From NCBI RefSeq assembly GCF_900143215.1, contig NZ_FRDM01000005.1:62001-126000 (forward strand): a stretch of DNA of 64,000 nucleotides, written 5' to 3'. Within the stretch, counting starts at the first letter, position 1, and every line of letters starts with the position of its first letter. This stretch comes from Geodermatophilus obscurus (GTDB lineage: Bacteria; Actinomycetota; Actinomycetes; Mycobacteriales; Geodermatophilaceae). The translations under genes and the position numbers were made by a program. This document shows, one piece after another, positions 61,999-64,000 of this stretch. The notes under the pieces were generated by a model. It was not told the DNA's origin and did not search any database. It saw nothing but the letters and a program-made list of their open reading frames with translations.

Positions 61999-63243
61999 TC
62001 AGGCAGGTCCTCGCTGGTCGGGGGAGAGGGTGCGCAGAACGGCGCGGGCGGCCCGGGCGCCGCTGGCCATGGCGCCCTGGATGGACGGGGTGTCGCGGTG
62101 GTCGCCGGCCACGAACAGCCCACCGCCCAGGGCCACCGGCTGCCGCAGGCGTAGCGGCGGGACAGCGGCCGGTTGTGCCTCCGGCACGGTGACCGAGGTG
62201 AGGTGCTGCAGGTCGCCGGGGCCGATCCCGTGCAGCGCGGCGACCTCGGCCCGCACGTCGGCCTCCCGGGTCGGCGCCAGGCTGGAGCTGGCGACCAGCG
62301 CTCGGTCGTCGGGACTGTAGGCGGGCTGGGCGTCGGTGAGCACGGCGCTGTTCACCAGCCGCCCGCCGGGCGCGCCGAGGACCAGCAGCGGCTCTCCGGT
62401 CGGCGAGGACGGCAACACGTGCAGGTGGGTGGTCACCTGGCGGGGCGCGGACGCCGTCAGCCCGGGGACCAGGGCGGCCGCGGTGCCGGGGTCGGTGGCG
62501 ACGACGACCGCGTCGGCACGGGTGCGCCCCGCCGCGGTGGTGACCGCGTCGCCGCTCACGGCGGTGACCCGGACGCCCAGGTGCACGCGACCGGCGCCGA
62601 CCCGCTCGGCCAGCTGCGCGCCGACCGCCTGCATGCCGCGGGCCGGGAGCCCGATGGCCCCGCGGGCGAAGCTCCGCCACAGCAGGTCCAGGTACCGGCT
62701 CGAGGTCTCCAGCCGGTCCTCCAGGAGGACCCCGGCGAGGAACGGCCGGAAGAAGCGCTCCAGCGCCGTCTCGCCCACACCTGCCAGCCTCAGCCGCTCC
62801 TCGGCCGTCGTCTCCTGCTCTCGCAGCAGTCGCGCGACCGGGGTGTAGCCGGCCCGGGCCGAGTAGGCGGCGATCGCGGCCTTGCGCATCGGGGAACCGA
62901 TCGGCGCCCGCAGCGTGTCCAGCGCGGCCGCGGGCCGTCGCCGCGGATCGACCACCCGGGACCGGCGGCCGTCCACCCGGACGACCGCGCCCGGCCAGAA
63001 CCAACCGAGGTCGAGGGACGGCAGGTCGAGGTCGGCGGCGCGCGGGTAGCCGGTGTTGAGCACCTGGAAGCCGCGGTCGACGACGAACCCGTCGACCCGC
63101 TCGGTGGCGAGCCGGCCGCCGGCGTGTGCGGCGGCCTCGGCGACGTGCACGTCCACGCCCGCGGCGGCGAGCCGGAGGGCCGCGGACAGCCCGGCCAGCC
63201 CGGCTCCCACGACGACGACCTGGGCGCGGGCGGGCAGCGGCAT
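61999..63243 (-). CDS. FAD-dependent amine oxidase/protoporphyrinogen oxidase-like protein
   Basis: A 414-residue flavoprotein. The FAD motif is VVVVGAGLAGLSAALRLAAA, followed by HAGGRLATERVDGFVVDRGF; the C-terminal FAD contact is GLFVAGDHRDTPSIQGAMAS. The layout is that of the NAD(P)-binding phytoene/protoporphyrinogen oxidase group. The substrate is unknown; haem synthesis genes are not nearby. ATG 63243 follows a minus-strand TAGGTT (63250-63255) at leaderless spacing. It is the first gene of a two-gene unit with the peptidase E gene. Confidence 0.88.
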   Translation of the reverse strand: MPLPARAQVVVVGAGLAGLSAALRLAAAGVDVHVAEAAAHAGGRLATERVDGFVVDRGFQVLNTGYPRAADLDLPSLDLGWFWPGAVVRVDGRRSRVVDPRRRPAAALDTLRAPIGSPMRKAAIAAYSARAGYTPVARLLREQETTAEERLRLAGVGETALERFFRPFLAGVLLEDRLETSSRYLDLLWRSFARGAIGLPARGMQAVGAQLAERVGAGRVHLGVRVTAVSGDAVTTAAGRTRADAVVVATDPGTAAALVPGLTASAPRQVTTHLHVLPSSPTGEPLLVLGAPGGRLVNSAVLTDAQPAYSPDDRALVASSSLAPTREADVRAEVAALHGIGPGDLQHLTSVTVPEAQPAAVPPLRLRQPVALGGGLFVAGDHRDTPSIQGAMASGARAARAVLRTLSPDQRGPA

Positions 63244-63249
63244 GGCTCG

Positions 63250-63255
63250 AACCTA
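63250..63255 (-). promoter_or_regulatory. Candidate -10 box for the flavoprotein-peptidase pair
   Basis: TAGGTT on the minus strand, ending 6 bases before the ATG at 63243. Confidence 0.5.
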
Positions 63256-63361
63256 GGACGCCCACCGTTGTGTCACCCGTCCAGGCCCTAGGTCTGTGGA
63301 GGAGCCCGCCCCTGTGGACAGCACGGGCGGAGTTCCGGTGCGGCGGCCTACGGTGCCCGCC

Positions 63362-64000
63362 ATGCCGTCGCCGCCCGCGCCCGTCGTCCCCGGTTACCGG
63401 TTGGAGGAGCTGCTCGGCCGGGGCGGGTCCGGGGAGGTGTGGCGGGCGGTACCCCGGTCCGGTGGCGCACCGGTGGCGGTGAAGCTGCTCGTCGCCGGGG
63501 ACGCCGAGCGGCAGGCACGCGAGGCGGCGCTGCTCGGCGAGCTCGACCACCCGCACCTGGTCCGGTTGCACGAGGTCGTGCACGCCCCGCGTCGCGGGGG
63601 GCAGCCGCGTGTGGCCCTGGTGCTCGACCTGCTGTCCGGCGGCAGCCTGGCCGCGCTGCTGGCCCGCCGCGGCCGGCTGCGACCGGGTGAGGTGGTCACC
63701 GCCCTGGCCCCGGTCGCCGCGGCGCTGGCCCACGCGCACGAGCGCGGCGTGGTGCACGGCGACCTCTCCCCGGGCAACGTCGTCTTCACCGCCGAGGGCC
63801 GGCCGGTGCTCACCGACCTCGGGGTCGCGCGAGTGCTGGGGGAGGAGGCAGCGCGCGAGGTGACACCGGCCTACGTCGACCCGACGGTGGCCCGCGGCGG
63901 CGCATCCGGGCCGGAGTCCGACGTCTTCGGTGTCGCCGCCGCGGCCTTCCACGCGCTCACCGGGGTGGCGCCGTGGAACGCTGCGACGCCGGCCGACACG
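63362..64000 (+). CDS. Serine/threonine protein kinase domain (3' end outside window)
   Basis: The first 213 codons of a Hanks-type kinase. The glycine loop is LLGRGGSGEVWRA, the ATP-anchoring Lys is in VAVKLLV, the C-helix Glu is in QAREAALL, the catalytic loop reads VVHGDLSPGN and the Mg-binding loop TDLGVAR. HRD is replaced by HGD and DFG by DLG, so it is an RD-less kinase; the catalytic Asp and Asn remain, and activity is likely. The domain continues past the edge. ATG 63362 lies seven bases from TACGGT (63349-63354), again leaderless-like. Confidence 0.9.
   Translation, partial: MPSPPAPVVPGYRLEELLGRGGSGEVWRAVPRSGGAPVAVKLLVAGDAERQAREAALLGELDHPHLVRLHEVVHAPRRGGQPRVALVLDLLSGGSLAALLARRGRLRPGEVVTALAPVAAALAHAHERGVVHGDLSPGNVVFTAEGRPVLTDLGVARVLGEEAAREVTPAYVDPTVARGGASGPESDVFGVAAAAFHALTGVAPWNAATPADT

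Noticed and set aside
1-64000. tRNA or rRNA genes
   Set aside because: No cloverleaf-capable sequence with CCA-type ends or ribosomal RNA segments was recognised by eye; a covariance-model search was not possible.

Overview
The window is chromosomal DNA of a very GC-rich actinobacterium. Gene content, protein style and intergenic repeats best fit the Geodermatophilaceae (Blastococcus, Modestobacter, Geodermatophilus type); that family assignment is an inference. Supporting points are the glnA1 / RDD protein / DUF4191 / lipA block, a separate glnA2 and glnE, many GTG starts, four-base gene overlaps, and many promoters whose -10 box (TANNNT) lies about 7 bases upstream of the start codon, so the mRNA would be leaderless.

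Layout. 0-4.4 kb: NAD synthetase (cut by the window edge), a small membrane protein, a stomatin-like SPFH protein and a tandem universal stress protein. 4.4-8 kb: a MarR regulator, a regulator with a cysteine-rich C-terminus, and an operon DoxX / GTP cyclohydrolase I / FAD reductase; the second regulator and the operon share an operator-like sequence. 8-15 kb: glnA2, then a two-gene accessory pair (membrane pentapeptide-repeat protein plus a deoxyribosyltransferase/TIR-like protein), then a glutamine amidotransferase and glnE. 15-21 kb: CDGSH protein, soluble chemoreceptor, iron-dependent redox enzyme, SDR, secreted 5'-nucleotidase. 21.7-27 kb: a five-gene overlapping operon of a three-subunit molybdenum hydroxylase, an MtnA-like sugar-phosphate isomerase and a class II aldolase. 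27-35 kb: small conserved genes, a MetE-like methyltransferase, CstA-YbdD, and a surface-polysaccharide pair.

36.25-49.24 kb is a genomic island inserted at the 3' end of glnA1. A 26-bp direct repeat of the glnA 3' end bounds it, and the tyrosine integrase lies next to the right end beside an excisionase-like gene and a toxin-antitoxin pair. Its conjugative MobF relaxase is wrecked by an internal deletion. An ABC ATPase carries a small internal inversion, and an IS481 remnant and further pseudogenes are present. Intact cargo includes a two-component system, an AraC regulator with a reductase, membrane proteins and a ferritin-like protein. The glnA transcription terminator now appears to lie on the far side of the island.

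49-64 kb returns to core genes: glnA1, RDD, DUF4191, lipA, an amphipathic-repeat membrane protein, a frameshifted F420 oxidoreductase remnant, a GGDEF-EAL protein, leuS, lipB, a peptidase E and a flavin oxidoreductase pair, and the start of a protein kinase. leuS is preceded by a tiny leader peptide with three consecutive Leu codons and an intrinsic terminator, indicating attenuation. GlnA1 carries the adenylylation tyrosine region that GlnE acts on, and LipB and LipA together make protein-bound lipoate.
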